From the NCBI RefSeq assembly GCF_001696535.1, contig NZ_MBQE01000002.1:659177-723176 (forward strand): a DNA stretch of 64,000 nt. The letters are read 5' to 3'. This DNA is from Stappia indica. Its GTDB lineage: Bacteria > Pseudomonadota > Alphaproteobacteria > Rhizobiales > Stappiaceae. The notes under the pieces were generated by a model, which worked only from the letters and a program-made list of their open reading frames with translations, ran no database searches and was not told where the DNA came from. Positions 34,457 through 43,769 of the stretch are shown here, in pieces. A program made the translations under genes and the position numbers. Within the stretch, counting starts at the first letter, position 1. Each line of letters begins with the position of its first letter.

Positions 34457-35623
34457 TCACGTTTGGGGCAGGTCGGTGTTTTCCGCGTCCGGCGTCAGGG
34501 TCTGTTCCGCTTCGGCCGTCGGTTGGCGGGTGAACCCGGAGACGCCGGCCGTCTCCTCGTAATCGCGGGGAATTTCCACCGGACTGGAGGCATAGGCGGT
34601 GATCAGCTCGGCCAGCGAGCGCAGCGCGTGCATGTGGATGCGCTCGTAGCCGTGCGAACTGTCGACGCCGAAAGTAATCAGCGCGGTGCGCACATCGGCG
34701 CCGGCCTCGATGGCGGAGGCGGAGTCCGAGCGGTAGTAGCGGAAGACGTCCTTCTGGTAGCGGATGTCGTGCTCCTGGCACAGCTCCACCAGCTTCTTCG
34801 TCAGGTGATAGTCGAACGGACCGGTCTGGTCGGCCATCGAGAAGGTGACGCCGAATTCGCTCGAATTCTGCCCCGGCGCCGTGGTGCCGTTGTCGACCGC
34901 GACCAGCGAGGCGACGTCGTGGGTGATGATCGAGGAGGCGCCGACGCCGACTTCCTCGGCGATGGTGAAGAGCCAGTGGATGTCCACCGGCGTTTCGACC
35001 TCGGCTTCCGTCATCGCCTTCAGCGCGGCCAGCATCACCGCGACGCCCGCCTTGTTGTCGAGGTGGCGGGAGATGATGAAGCCGTTGTCGAGGAATTCCG
35101 GCTGCGGATCGATGGCCAGGATATCGCCGACCTCGATGCCGAGGCGGTCCAGATCCGGTTTGCCGAAGGCGAGCGCATCGACGCGCAGTTCCACATGGTC
35201 CCAGCCGATGGGCGAGGTGTCGATCTCGTCGTTGAACGTATGGCCCGACGATTTCAGCGGCAGGATCGTGCCGCGATAGGCGCCGGAGTAGGAAAACAGC
35301 GTGGCCCGCGCCCCTTCGGCGAAGCGCGCCGACCAGTTGCCGATGGGAACCAGCGACAGCCGACCGTTCTCCTTGAGGTACTTCACCTGGGCGCCGAGTG
35401 TGTCGAGATGCGAGACGAGGGCGCGTGCGCCGCGATCCTGATGGCCGCGGCGGATCGCGCGGATGGCGCCGCGCCGGGTGAGCTCGACCGGCAGGCCGAG
35501 GCGTTCCAGCTCGGCCGAGACGTAGCGAACCACAGTGTCCGTGTAGCCGGTGGGGCTGGGGATCGCGAGCAGCGCCTTCAGGGTGTCGGCGAGATAGTCC
35601 GTGTCGATGTTCAGTCGTGTCAT
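34457..35623 (-). CDS. M42-family peptidase of the NAGGN osmoprotectant system
   Basis: 388 residues. The glutamyl-aminopeptidase-like co-catalytic metal residues are in LVSHLDTLGAQV, SRHLDNKAGVAVMLAALKA, TIAEEVGVGASS and FGVDSSHGYER. This M42 subtype is linked with NAGGN operons and may recycle or turn over the dipeptide; its true substrate is not established. The start at 35623 overlaps the ngg stop by ATGA, excluding the longer open frame. Confidence 0.88.
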   Translation of the reverse strand: MTRLNIDTDYLADTLKALLAIPSPTGYTDTVVRYVSAELERLGLPVELTRRGAIRAIRRGHQDRGARALVSHLDTLGAQVKYLKENGRLSLVPIGNWSARFAEGARATLFSYSGAYRGTILPLKSSGHTFNDEIDTSPIGWDHVELRVDALAFGKPDLDRLGIEVGDILAIDPQPEFLDNGFIISRHLDNKAGVAVMLAALKAMTEAEVETPVDIHWLFTIAEEVGVGASSIITHDVASLVAVDNGTTAPGQNSSEFGVTFSMADQTGPFDYHLTKKLVELCQEHDIRYQKDVFRYYRSDSASAIEAGADVRTALITFGVDSSHGYERIHMHALRSLAELITAYASSPVEIPRDYEETAGVSGFTRQPTAEAEQTLTPDAENTDLPQT

Positions 35624-37494
35624 GTGGCCCCCTGGTTGGCATGCTGGTCGGCGACGACCTGGCGCGCCGTCGACGGCATGGACAGCGGGAACAGCAGGTC
35701 GACGAAGCGTTCGGCGGTCGGTTGCGGCTCGTGGTTGGCCAGCCCCGGTCGTTCGTTGGCCTCGATGAAGCGGTAGTCGGCCTCGGTCGGGGAGGCGACC
35801 ATCAGGTCGATGCCGGTTACCGGGATATCGATGGCGCGCGCCGAGCGGACTGCCGCTTCCACCAGCACCGGGTGAACGATGTCGGTGACGTCGTGGATCG
35901 TGCCGCCGGTATGCAGGTTTGCGGTCCGGCGCACCTGCAGCTGCGTCCCGCTCTCCAGAGCATCGTCCAGCGTATAGCCGGCCTGGGCAATGGTGCGCCC
36001 GGTCTCCGCGTCGAGCGGAATGTGGGACTCGCCGCCCGTTGCCGCGCCGCGGCGGCGGCTCTGCGCTTCGATCAACTCGCGGATGGTGCTGCGGCCATTG
36101 CCGACAATGGTCGGCGGCCGGCGGATGGCGGCGGCGACCAGCCGGTAGTTGATGACGATCAGGCGCAGGTCCTGGCCTTCGACGCATTCTTCCACCAGCA
36201 CCGTGTCGCAGAGCTGGCGGGCCTCGTCGATGGCGGCGCGCATGTCGTCCATGGAGGTGAGGCCGACGGAGACACCGCGCCCCTGTTCGCCGCGAGCGGG
36301 CTTGACGACCACCTTGCCGTGCTCCCGCAGGAAAGTCTCCAGCGCCTCGTCGCCGGCACTGGCCAGCAGTTGCGCCGGCACATGCACGCCAGCGCCCTCG
36401 ACCACCTTTCGCGTTGCGGTCTTGTCGTCGCAGATCGACATGGCGACGGCGCTGGTCAGTTCGCTGAGGCTTTCGCGGCAGCGGATCGTGCGCCCGCCCT
36501 GGGACAGCGAGAAGAAGCCGTGTTCGGCATCGGTGACCTCGACCCGGATGCCCCGGCGGCGCGCCTCGCGCACGATGATCGTGGCGTAGGGGTTCAGCGC
36601 GTCGTCGACATCGGGGCCGGTATAGAGGGTCTCGTTGATCAGGTTCTTCCGCTTGACGGTGAAATACGGCACCCGGTGGAAGCCGAGCTTTTCGTAGAGC
36701 GCGATGGCCTGGTCGTTGTCGTGCATGACGGAAAGGTCGAGATAGGCGAGGCCGCGTGCCGCGAAATACTCCGCAAGGTGCCGCACCAGGGCCTGGCCGA
36801 CGCCGGGATGGCGCGCCTGCGGATCGACCGCAAGGCACCAGAGCGAGCCGCCGCGCTCGGGATCGTTGAAGGCGCGGAAGTGATCGACGCCGGTCACCGT
36901 GCCGAGGATCTCGCCGCTGACCTCGTCCTCCGCCACGAAATAGCAGATCGAGCGGGCATCGCGCTTGGACCAGAAGAAGTCCGGCGGCACCGGGACCATG
37001 CCGCGTCCGGCATAGATGCGGTTGATCTCTTCCGCATCGGCCTGCGAGGTCAGGCGGCGCAGGAAGAAGCCGGAAGGCGCCCGCTTGGACGCCCGGTAGG
37101 TGGAAAGATCGAGACGGAACGTATGCGAGGGATCGAGGAAGATCTCCTGCGGGGCGTTCGCCAGAAGCACGTGCGGATCGCGCACATAGACGGCGATGTC
37201 GCGACGGTCGGGCAGCTCGCCCTCCAGCGTCGCGACCAGCCGTTCCGGCTCGGAAAAGGTCTGCCCGAAGATCAGGCGCCCCCAGCCGAGATCCAGCGCG
37301 CAGTCGGCGGTGACCGCCGGCGCGTCGCTGGACTGGTTGTCGATCGGCGGCTTCAGGCCGTGCTCGCGCATGCGCTTTAGCCGGTGCGAATAGGCGTCCC
37401 GGTGCCGTGCGTCCTTCTGGCGGGCGTCGCGGGGCGTGCGCCCCGATCCCTCGCCGCGCTTCCCCCCGGAACCGCCGGTCTTGCTTGCCGTCAT
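35620..37494 (-). CDS. ngg: N-acetylglutaminylglutamine synthetase (GNAT-ATP-grasp fusion)
   Basis: 624 residues with two fused enzymes. A GNAT acetyltransferase (about residues 150-290) shows LWCLAVDPQARHPGVGQAL and ALYEKLGFHRVP. An ATP-grasp ligase (about 340-610) shows VVVKPARGEQGRGVS, LVEECVEGQDLRLIVI and FIEANERPGLANHEPQ. The fusion makes N-acetylglutaminylglutamine, the precursor of the osmolyte NAGGN. The first 45 residues are basic and Gly-rich. It lies between asnO and the M42 gene in one operon. Confidence 0.93.
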   Translation of the reverse strand: MTASKTGGSGGKRGEGSGRTPRDARQKDARHRDAYSHRLKRMREHGLKPPIDNQSSDAPAVTADCALDLGWGRLIFGQTFSEPERLVATLEGELPDRRDIAVYVRDPHVLLANAPQEIFLDPSHTFRLDLSTYRASKRAPSGFFLRRLTSQADAEEINRIYAGRGMVPVPPDFFWSKRDARSICYFVAEDEVSGEILGTVTGVDHFRAFNDPERGGSLWCLAVDPQARHPGVGQALVRHLAEYFAARGLAYLDLSVMHDNDQAIALYEKLGFHRVPYFTVKRKNLINETLYTGPDVDDALNPYATIIVREARRRGIRVEVTDAEHGFFSLSQGGRTIRCRESLSELTSAVAMSICDDKTATRKVVEGAGVHVPAQLLASAGDEALETFLREHGKVVVKPARGEQGRGVSVGLTSMDDMRAAIDEARQLCDTVLVEECVEGQDLRLIVINYRLVAAAIRRPPTIVGNGRSTIRELIEAQSRRRGAATGGESHIPLDAETGRTIAQAGYTLDDALESGTQLQVRRTANLHTGGTIHDVTDIVHPVLVEAAVRSARAIDIPVTGIDLMVASPTEADYRFIEANERPGLANHEPQPTAERFVDLLFPLSMPSTARQVVADQHANQGAT

Positions 37495-37504
37495 CGTCGT
37501 GTCC

Positions 37505-39280
37505 TCAGATGTCGTTGGTCTGCAGCCAGAGCTCGAGCAGGGCCACCTGCCAGAGCTCGGAGCCCTGGAGCGGCGTGATGTGGGCGGTCGGGTCGGTGAA
37601 GAGGCTGTCGAGATAGTCCCTCTGGAACAGCCCACGCTCGCGTGCCGGAGCCGAGGTGAGCGCGTCCCGCACCATGTCCAGATAGGGCCCCTGGATGTAC
37701 TTGAGCTGCGGCACCGGGAAGTAGCCCTTCTTGCGGTCGATCACCTCGTGCGGGACGACCTTTCGGGCGGCTTCCTTCAGGACACCCTTGCCGCCCTGCG
37801 CCAGCTTCAGCTCCGGCGGAATGCGTGCCGCAAGCTCGACCAGCTCATGGTCGAGGAAGGGAACGCGTGCCTCCAGGCCCCAGGCCATGGTCATGTTGTC
37901 GACCCGCTTGACCGGGTCGTCGACCAGCATGATCTCGGCATCGAGACGCAGGGCTCGGTCGACCGGGGTTTCGGCCCCGCCCTGCATCAGGTGAGCGGCG
38001 ACGAAATCGAGCGCCTCGTCCTTGTCGGCCATCCATTCGGGCGACAGGTGCCGGCCCATCGTCTCGCGCGAGCGGTCGAAGAAGACACGGGCATAGTCGG
38101 CGACCACGTCGTTGGAGCCGGCAAGCGGGGGATACCAGTGATAGCCGCCGAACACCTCGTCGGCGCCCTGGCCCGACTGCACCACCTTGATGTGCTTGGA
38201 GACCTCGCGGCTGAGCAGGAAGAAGCCGATATTGTCGTAGGACACCATCGGCTCCGACTGGGCGGCGATGGTGTCCGGAAGCGACGTCATCAGATCGGCC
38301 GAGGGCACGAAGATCTTGTGATGGTCGGTGCCGAAGCGCTCCGCTATCAGGTCGGAATAGACGAACTCGTCGCCCTTCTCGCCATTGGCTTCCTCGAAGC
38401 CGATGGAGAAGGTCATCAGGTCCTTCTGCCCCTCTTCGGCAAGGAGGCCGACGATCAGCGAGCTGTCGACGCCGCCGGACAGCAGCACGCCGACCGGGAC
38501 GTCCGAGACCATGCGGCGACGCACGGCGAGGCGCAGCGCCTCCAGCACCCGGTCGCGCCAGTCGTCGGCGGACAGGCCGTTGTCTTCCTCGCGGCGGGTG
38601 TAGGAGGCGTTCCAGTAGCGGTGCTCGCTGGAGCTCCCGTCGGCTTCGATCCGGCGCACGGTCGCGGGCGGCAGCTTGCGCACGCCCGACAGGATGGTAC
38701 GCGGGGCAGGCACGACCGCATGAAAGCTCATGAAGCAGGCCAGTGCCGCCCGGTCGATGCCGGTGTCGACATCGCCGCCAGCCAGCAGCGCCTGCAGGGT
38801 GGAGGCGAAGCGAATGCGCTTGCCTTTTTCTGCAAGGTAGAGCGGCTTGATGCCGAAGCGGTCGCGCGCCAGCGTGACCGAGCCGTCGCGGCGATCGTGG
38901 ATGGCAAAGGCAAACATGCCGTGAAAGCGCTTCACGCAGTCGGCGCCCCAGGCGTGATACGCCTTGAGGATCACTTCCGTGTCGCCGTGCGAGAAGAAGC
39001 TGTAGCCCTTGGCTTGCAGCTCCTTGCGCAGCTCAGGATAGTTGTAGATGCAGCCGTTGAAGACGATCGACAGCTCCAGCGCCGGATCGGCCATCGGCTG
39101 GGCCGCCTTTTCCGACAGGTCGATGATCTTCAGCCGCCGGTGACCCAGCGCGACGGGACCCTGTGCCATGACGCCGGATCCGTCGGGGCCGCGGGGCGAC
39201 AGGCGCTCCGTCATCCGGGCAACCGCCTCAGCATCCGCAAACTGTCCATCGAAGCGAAATTCGCCGGCAATACCGCACAT
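37505..39280 (-). CDS. asnO: N-acetylglutaminylglutamine amidotransferase (AsnO/AsnB-like)
   Basis: 591 residues. The start is fixed by MCGIAGEF: Cys2 is the glutaminase nucleophile of class II amidotransferases. The N-terminal domain has LSPRGPDGSG and FNGCIYNY. The synthetase domain has the PP-loop LLSGGVDSSLI. Final motifs are KKGYFPVP and the tail WLQTNDI. With Ngg it produces the dipeptide amide NAGGN, a compatible solute accumulated under salt stress in Sinorhizobium and Pseudomonas. The context distinguishes it from ordinary asparagine synthetase. Confidence 0.93.
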   Translation of the reverse strand: MCGIAGEFRFDGQFADAEAVARMTERLSPRGPDGSGVMAQGPVALGHRRLKIIDLSEKAAQPMADPALELSIVFNGCIYNYPELRKELQAKGYSFFSHGDTEVILKAYHAWGADCVKRFHGMFAFAIHDRRDGSVTLARDRFGIKPLYLAEKGKRIRFASTLQALLAGGDVDTGIDRAALACFMSFHAVVPAPRTILSGVRKLPPATVRRIEADGSSSEHRYWNASYTRREEDNGLSADDWRDRVLEALRLAVRRRMVSDVPVGVLLSGGVDSSLIVGLLAEEGQKDLMTFSIGFEEANGEKGDEFVYSDLIAERFGTDHHKIFVPSADLMTSLPDTIAAQSEPMVSYDNIGFFLLSREVSKHIKVVQSGQGADEVFGGYHWYPPLAGSNDVVADYARVFFDRSRETMGRHLSPEWMADKDEALDFVAAHLMQGGAETPVDRALRLDAEIMLVDDPVKRVDNMTMAWGLEARVPFLDHELVELAARIPPELKLAQGGKGVLKEAARKVVPHEVIDRKKGYFPVPQLKYIQGPYLDMVRDALTSAPARERGLFQRDYLDSLFTDPTAHITPLQGSELWQVALLELWLQTNDI

Positions 39281-39410
39281 GAAAGGAAGCCCCTTTGCTG
39301 CTTCTCGTGTTGCCGCAAGCCCCGATTTGCAGGGCTTCGCGGATGACTTCTGCCATCGGGGCGGGCACAGGGCCCACCGCATCCGGTGGCTGGCTTGAGC
39401 TATTAGTTAG
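39281..39410 (-). promoter_or_regulatory. Structured leader upstream of asnO
   Basis: The region between the MarR operator and asnO contains GCCCCGA (39319-39325) / TCGGGGC (39356-39362) around a 30-nt loop. It also has CCACCG (39374-39379) / CGGTGG (39384-39389) with a 4-nt loop. If transcription starts near the operator, these form two hairpins in a leader of about 110-130 nt. No known riboswitch class is recognised. Confidence 0.35.
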
Positions 39411-39420
39411 AGTACAAATC

Positions 39421-39451
39421 ATTTGAAATCAAATCTTTTGTGGTGTAATTA
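39421..39451 (+). promoter_or_regulatory. MarR operator and promoter between asnO and marR
   Basis: ATTTGA (39421-39426) and TCAAAT (39429-39434) form a compact MarR-type palindrome with a 2-bp spacer. Overlapping it, TTGAAA (39423-39428) is followed after 17 bp by TAATTA (39446-39451), a plausible promoter for the MarR gene. The site is one of the most AT-rich spots in the window and lies between divergent genes. Confidence 0.6.
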
Positions 39452-39495
39452 TCCATGCAAGCCGCTGGACAAGACCCAACGCAAGGAGAGACCCC

Positions 39496-39990
39496 GTGAC
39501 GGATGAACGCGCAGCCGCCCAAAAGGATGCAAGCGATGTCATTCGCTCGATCCGGCGGATCGTGCAGGCGATGGATGTCCGGTCGAAGCGGGTGGCACGA
39601 GAGACGGGCCTGACGATCCCGCAGATCGTGGTGCTCAATGCCGTTCGGGACTTCGAGGCCGCGACGACGGCGGAGATCTCGCGCGTTGCCAATATCAGCC
39701 CGCCGACGACGGTGACGATCCTGGAGAAGCTGGAGCTGCGCGGTCTCATCACCCGGCGCCGGAGCACAGTCGACCGCCGGATCGTTCACACCGAACTGAC
39801 CGAAACCGGCAAGGCAGTTCTGGCCGATGCACCGCCGCTCATTCACAAGCGCTTCTTTTCCGGCATGGCGGCCATGAGCGCGGAGGATCAGGCCTCGATC
39901 ATCCGCGCCTTCCATACGGTGGCCGACCTGCTGGAACCGGACGAGCCGGCGGGAGGAAGTGGGCCGACGGAGGCGGGCCTGCCGGCCTGA
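39496..39990 (+). CDS. MarR-family transcriptional regulator
   Basis: 164 residues with a winged-helix core: TTAEISRVANISPPTTVTIL is the recognition region and RRRSTVDRRIVHTELTETG the wing. It starts with GTG at 39496, with AAGGAGAG about 8 nt upstream. MarR proteins commonly control divergent neighbours. Being divergent from asnO-ngg it is a candidate osmolyte regulator, in analogy to EctR of ectoine operons. It ends at a shared bidirectional terminator. Confidence 0.85.
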   Translation: MTDERAAAQKDASDVIRSIRRIVQAMDVRSKRVARETGLTIPQIVVLNAVRDFEAATTAEISRVANISPPTTVTILEKLELRGLITRRRSTVDRRIVHTELTETGKAVLADAPPLIHKRFFSGMAAMSAEDQASIIRAFHTVADLLEPDEPAGGSGPTEAGLPA

Positions 39991-40013
39991 TCCGTCTTTC
40001 GGAGTTCAAAAAC

Positions 40014-40048
40014 GGAAAAAGGGCCGGAGCATGTGCTCCGGCCCTTTT
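40014..40048. terminator. Bidirectional Rho-independent terminator
   Basis: GGGCCGGAGCA (40021-40031) pairs with TGCTCCGGCCC (40034-40044). An A run precedes it and TTTT (40045-40048) follows, so it can terminate both the plus-strand marR and the minus-strand aminotransferase operon. Confidence 0.9.
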
Positions 40049-40073
40049 CGTAGCGTGACGGTGGTTTGCCGGT

Positions 40074-41444
40074 TCAGGCAAAGACCTCGGTGACGGCTGC
40101 GCGCGTCTCCTCGACGATGCGGTCGGCCTCGGCCCGGGTCAGGCACAGCGGCGGCGCGAAGCCGAGAATGTCGCCCTGGGGCATGGCGCGGCCGATGACG
40201 CCACGCTTCAGCAGGGCGCTGGCGACCGCCGGGCCGACCTTGGCGGACGGATCGAAGAAGCGGCGCGAAGCCTTGTCGTCGACGAATTCCACCGCGCACA
40301 GAAGGCCTTCGCCGCGTACGTCGCCGACCTTCGCATGGCCGGCAAGGGCCGTCCGCATGGCCTCGTTGAAATAGGCGCCCGTCTCGCGGGCATTGGCGAC
40401 CAGGCCCATCTCGTCGATCAACTTGAGATTGGCGACGCCGGCAGCGGCACCGATCGGGTGGGCGGAATAGGTCCAGCCGTGGCCGATCGGGCCGTTCTCG
40501 TCGGTGCCGCGCTCCAGCACCTCCCAGACCTTCTTGGAGATGATCGAGCCGGACAGCGGCGCATAGGCCGAGGTCAGGCCCTTGGCGATGGTGATGATGT
40601 CGGCCTCGATGCCGTAGTGATCGGAGCCGAACATGGTGCCGAGACGCCCGAAGCCGGTGACCACTTCGTCGGCGATCATCAGGATGTCGTGCTTCTTGAG
40701 CACGCGCTGGATCTCTTTCCAGTAGCCGGCCGGCGGGGGCACGATGCCGCCCGTGCCCAGGACCGGCTCGGCGACGAAGGCGGCGATGGTGTCGGCGCCC
40801 TCATTGGCGATCAGCTCTTCCAGCTCGGCGACGCAATGGGCCGTGAACTCGGCCTCGGTCATGTCGAGCTCAGGACGGCGGAAATAGTACGGCGCTTCGG
40901 TATGGAGCACCTGCGAAAAGGGCAGGTCGAACTTCTTGTGGAACAGCTCCAGGCCCGTGAGCGAGCCGGTCATCAGGCCGGAGCCGTGATAGCCGCGCCA
41001 GCGCGAGATGATCTTCTTCTTCTCCGGCCGGCCGAGGATGTTGTTGTAGTACCAGACCAGCTTGACGTTGGTCTCGTTGGCGTCCGAGCCGCCGAGGCCG
41101 AAATAGACCTTCGACATGTTGGACGGCGCGCGCTCGACGACCATCTTCGCCAGCGTGACGGAGGTCTCGGTGCCGTGACCGACATAGGCGTGATAGTAGG
41201 CGAGCTCTTTCGCCTGCGCGGCGATGGCCTCGGCGATTTCGGTGCGGCCGTAGCCGACATTGACGCAGTAAAGGCCGGCAAAGGCGTCGAGCAGACGGTT
41301 GCCGTCGCGGTCCTCGATGAAGACGCCGTCACCGCCGGTGACGATGCGCGAGGGGCTCTCGCCGCGTGCGTGCTGTGCCAGATGGGTCGAGGGGTGGAAG
41401 AAGTTCTCCCGGTCCCATTTGTCGAGCTGGTCGTTGGTCAGCAT
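40074..41444 (-). CDS. doeD: Class III aminotransferase, probable ectoine-pathway transaminase (DoeD/Atf-like)
   Basis: 456 residues, fold-type I PLP enzyme. The PLP lysine is K288 in ITIAKGLTSAYAP, and D259 in MIADEVVTGFGR contacts the cofactor ring. GLGGSDANETNVKLVW is typical of the omega-amino acid/diamine transaminases. In ectoine degradation this enzyme converts L-2,4-diaminobutyrate to aspartate semialdehyde. The assignment depends on the neighbours: the dehydrogenase, AsnC regulator and ectoine hydrolase. Other omega-amino substrates are possible. Confidence 0.8.
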   Translation of the reverse strand: MLTNDQLDKWDRENFFHPSTHLAQHARGESPSRIVTGGDGVFIEDRDGNRLLDAFAGLYCVNVGYGRTEIAEAIAAQAKELAYYHAYVGHGTETSVTLAKMVVERAPSNMSKVYFGLGGSDANETNVKLVWYYNNILGRPEKKKIISRWRGYHGSGLMTGSLTGLELFHKKFDLPFSQVLHTEAPYYFRRPELDMTEAEFTAHCVAELEELIANEGADTIAAFVAEPVLGTGGIVPPPAGYWKEIQRVLKKHDILMIADEVVTGFGRLGTMFGSDHYGIEADIITIAKGLTSAYAPLSGSIISKKVWEVLERGTDENGPIGHGWTYSAHPIGAAAGVANLKLIDEMGLVANARETGAYFNEAMRTALAGHAKVGDVRGEGLLCAVEFVDDKASRRFFDPSAKVGPAVASALLKRGVIGRAMPQGDILGFAPPLCLTRAEADRIVEETRAAVTEVFA

Positions 41445-41475
41445 GGATAGCTCCCTTGGTTGAGGCCGGCGGGCA

Positions 41476-42963
41476 TCAGGCCCAGTCGCGGCAGACGTAT
41501 TTGAGGTCCATGAAGGCGCGCATGCCGTCGGCAGCGCCCTCCCGGCCGATGCCGGATTGTTTCATGCCGCCGAAGGGGATCGGCGCGCCGGTCACCTTGG
41601 TCCGGTTGACGGCGATCATGCCGTAGCGTAGGGCCCGCGACAGACGGTAGATGCGGCGCGGGTCCTCGCTGTGAACATAGGCGATCAGGCCGTACTCGCT
41701 GTCATTGGCGATCCTGACAGCCTCTTCCTCGCTGTCGAAGGGGCGGATCGCCGCAACGGGGCCGAAAGTTTCCTCGCGCATGATCAGCGCATCGTCCGGC
41801 ACGTCGCACAACACCGTCGGTGCGTAGAACAGCGGGCCGGCCGCAAGGCGCTTGCCGCCGGTGAGCAGCTTTGCGCCGCGCTCCAGCGCATCGGCGACAT
41901 GTGCCTCCTGCTTGGCGACGGCGCGTTCGTTCATCAACGGGCCGATGGCCGGGTCTTCCAGTCCCGGTCCCACGGTAAGCGCTGCTGCCGCCTCGGCGAA
42001 GCGCTTGCAGAATGCCTTGTAGAGCGGCCGTGCGACGAGAAAGCGGTTGGCGCCGAGGCAGTCCTGTCCCGAGGTCGCAAACTTCGCCTTGACGGCTTCG
42101 GCGACCGCGCGGTCGAGGTCGGCATCGGAGAAGACGAGGAACGGGGCGTGGCCGCCCAGCTCCAGCACAAGGCGTTTCACCGTCGAGGCTGCCTGCCGAT
42201 AGATCAGCCGGCCGATCTCGGTCGAGCCGGTGAAGGAGACCGCACGCACTCTCTCGTCTTCCATCCAGGCGCCGACAACGGTTGCCGCATCGCCCGTCAC
42301 CACGTTGAAGACGCCTGCCGGAAAGCCGGCGCGCTCTGCCAGTTCCGCCAGCGCAAGCGCCGAGAACGGGGTCTCGTGCGAGGGGTGGACGAGAACGGTG
42401 CAGCCGGCGGCAAGGGCCGCTGCGGCCTTTCGGGTGATCATCGCGCAAGGGAAGTTCCACGGCGTGACAAGAGCCGCGATGCCGACCGGCTCGAGCCACG
42501 TCTCCATCTCCGCATCCGCCAGGTGCGAGGTGACGCTCTGCGTGTCCGGCCTGCGGGCCTCCTCGGCGTAGAACTCGACGAAGGCAGCCGCATAGTCGAT
42601 CTCGCCGCGCGCCTCGGAAATCGGCTTGCCCTGCTCCAGCGTCATCAGCCGGGCGAGATCCTCGCGATTGTCGCAGATGAGCTCGAACCAGCGGCGCAGC
42701 AGGCGGGTCCGCTCCTGCGGGAGGAGGGCAGACCAGCCGGCAAAGGCCTTGTGGGCGGGATCGATGGCCGCACGCGCCTCGTCGGCCGACAGGCTTGCCA
42801 CGTCGCCGAGCCGGCCACCATCGGCGGGGTTACGCACCGCGAAGGTGCGGCCATCCGCTGCCGCCGACCAGCGGCCGGCGATATAGGAAAACTGCCTGAG
42901 CAGGCGGGCATCGTCGAGAAGGGGGGCGGTCCGTTCCGCCGACCTGGTGTTCGGTGCCGTCAT
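41476..42963 (-). CDS. doeC: Aldehyde dehydrogenase, aspartate/succinate-semialdehyde type (DoeC/Ssd-like)
   Basis: 495 residues. The catalytic Cys is C302 (SGQDCLGANRF) and the general base is E268 (LVLELGGHAP). NAD-binding segments are TPWNFPCAMITRK and FTGSTEIGRL. It would be annotated as GabD by homology alone. In the ectoine context the expected reaction is oxidation of aspartate semialdehyde to aspartate. It lies 31 bp upstream of the transaminase in the same direction and downstream of the AsnC regulator. Confidence 0.82.
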   Translation of the reverse strand: MTAPNTRSAERTAPLLDDARLLRQFSYIAGRWSAAADGRTFAVRNPADGGRLGDVASLSADEARAAIDPAHKAFAGWSALLPQERTRLLRRWFELICDNREDLARLMTLEQGKPISEARGEIDYAAAFVEFYAEEARRPDTQSVTSHLADAEMETWLEPVGIAALVTPWNFPCAMITRKAAAALAAGCTVLVHPSHETPFSALALAELAERAGFPAGVFNVVTGDAATVVGAWMEDERVRAVSFTGSTEIGRLIYRQAASTVKRLVLELGGHAPFLVFSDADLDRAVAEAVKAKFATSGQDCLGANRFLVARPLYKAFCKRFAEAAAALTVGPGLEDPAIGPLMNERAVAKQEAHVADALERGAKLLTGGKRLAAGPLFYAPTVLCDVPDDALIMREETFGPVAAIRPFDSEEEAVRIANDSEYGLIAYVHSEDPRRIYRLSRALRYGMIAVNRTKVTGAPIPFGGMKQSGIGREGAADGMRAFMDLKYVCRDWA

Positions 42964-43105
42964 GTTCCGTCTCCCGCAAGACTGGGGTCACTGCAGCCAC
43001 GGGGCTGCGACGGGAAGAGGATGGGGCAAGAACGGGGGAACAAGCGTCTGAAGCGGGCCGCTCGTGTAGACGATTCGTCTTTTTTGCGGCTGGCCGGCAG
43101 ACCGA

Positions 43106-43591
43106 TCAGTCTCCCTTGCCGAGCAGCAGTTCGAAGGGGGGCGCGTGCCCCGTCTTCACGGGCTTGGTGACGATGTAGGTGTAGTAGCGGGCAAGTCCCA
43201 GGCCCTGGTCGAGCAGCCGGTCGATCAGCCGCTGATAGCTGTCGACATCGCGCGTGACCACCTGCAGCAGGTAGTCGAAACCACCCCCGAGCGCCCAGCA
43301 CTGGACGATCTCGGGATAGGCCTCCACGGCCCGCTCGAAGGCTTGAAACGCCGCGGAACTGTGGTTTTCCAGCTCCAGCGTGACGAACACGGTAACGTGA
43401 GGGGCTGTCTTGCGCAGGGCGACCTCGGCCCGGTAGCCCTCGATGACCCCCGCCTTTTCGAGGCGTTTCAGGCGCTCCCAACAGGGGGTCGGGCTGAGGT
43501 TTATCCGGCGCGCGAGCTCCGCCTTGGACAGGCGGCCTTCGCGGGAAAGGACCTTCAGGATGGCGATGTCACGGTCGTCGAGGCGGATCAT
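43106..43591 (-). CDS. Lrp/AsnC-family regulator of ectoine catabolism (DoeX/AsnC-like)
   Basis: 161 residues. An N-terminal HTH (LDDRDIAILKVLSREGRLSK, INLSPTPCWERLKRLEKAGV) is joined to a C-terminal RAM ligand domain (VQCWALGGGFDYLLQVVTRD). In R. pomeroyi and Halomonas an AsnC-type protein (AsnC/DoeX) activates the ectoine-utilisation genes and senses pathway intermediates. Here it is divergent from doeA across 178 bp, matching that role. The start at 43591 is the conserved MIRLDDRD; upstream extension is unlikely. Confidence 0.85.
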   Translation of the reverse strand: MIRLDDRDIAILKVLSREGRLSKAELARRINLSPTPCWERLKRLEKAGVIEGYRAEVALRKTAPHVTVFVTLELENHSSAAFQAFERAVEAYPEIVQCWALGGGFDYLLQVVTRDVDSYQRLIDRLLDQGLGLARYYTYIVTKPVKTGHAPPFELLLGKGD

Positions 43592-43769
43592 GCAGGGGTC
43601 ATAGCGGGGTTGGGGCAGGAGAGTCCATCTGCCAGAGGATGCCGCTGCGTTCAAGGTGCGGCCGGGATCCTTCATTCTGACGGGTTTTCAAACGGCAGGG
43701 GGAGCGTGCACAGTGCGTCGATGATTTGCCGGATCTCCGCGGGTGTCCGGCTGTTGAGGAGTGACAGGA

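Noticed and set aside
41476..42963. Annotation as GabD of a GABA shunt together with the adjacent aminotransferase
   Set aside because: Possible by homology, but the AsnC regulator and ectoine hydrolase next door match ectoine-utilisation loci better.
43068..43085. AGACG/CGTCT hairpin followed by a T run, looking like a plus-strand terminator
   Set aside because: No plus-strand gene ends nearby; the flanking genes run on the minus strand, where the stem is preceded by A residues. At most it is an operator-like palindrome.
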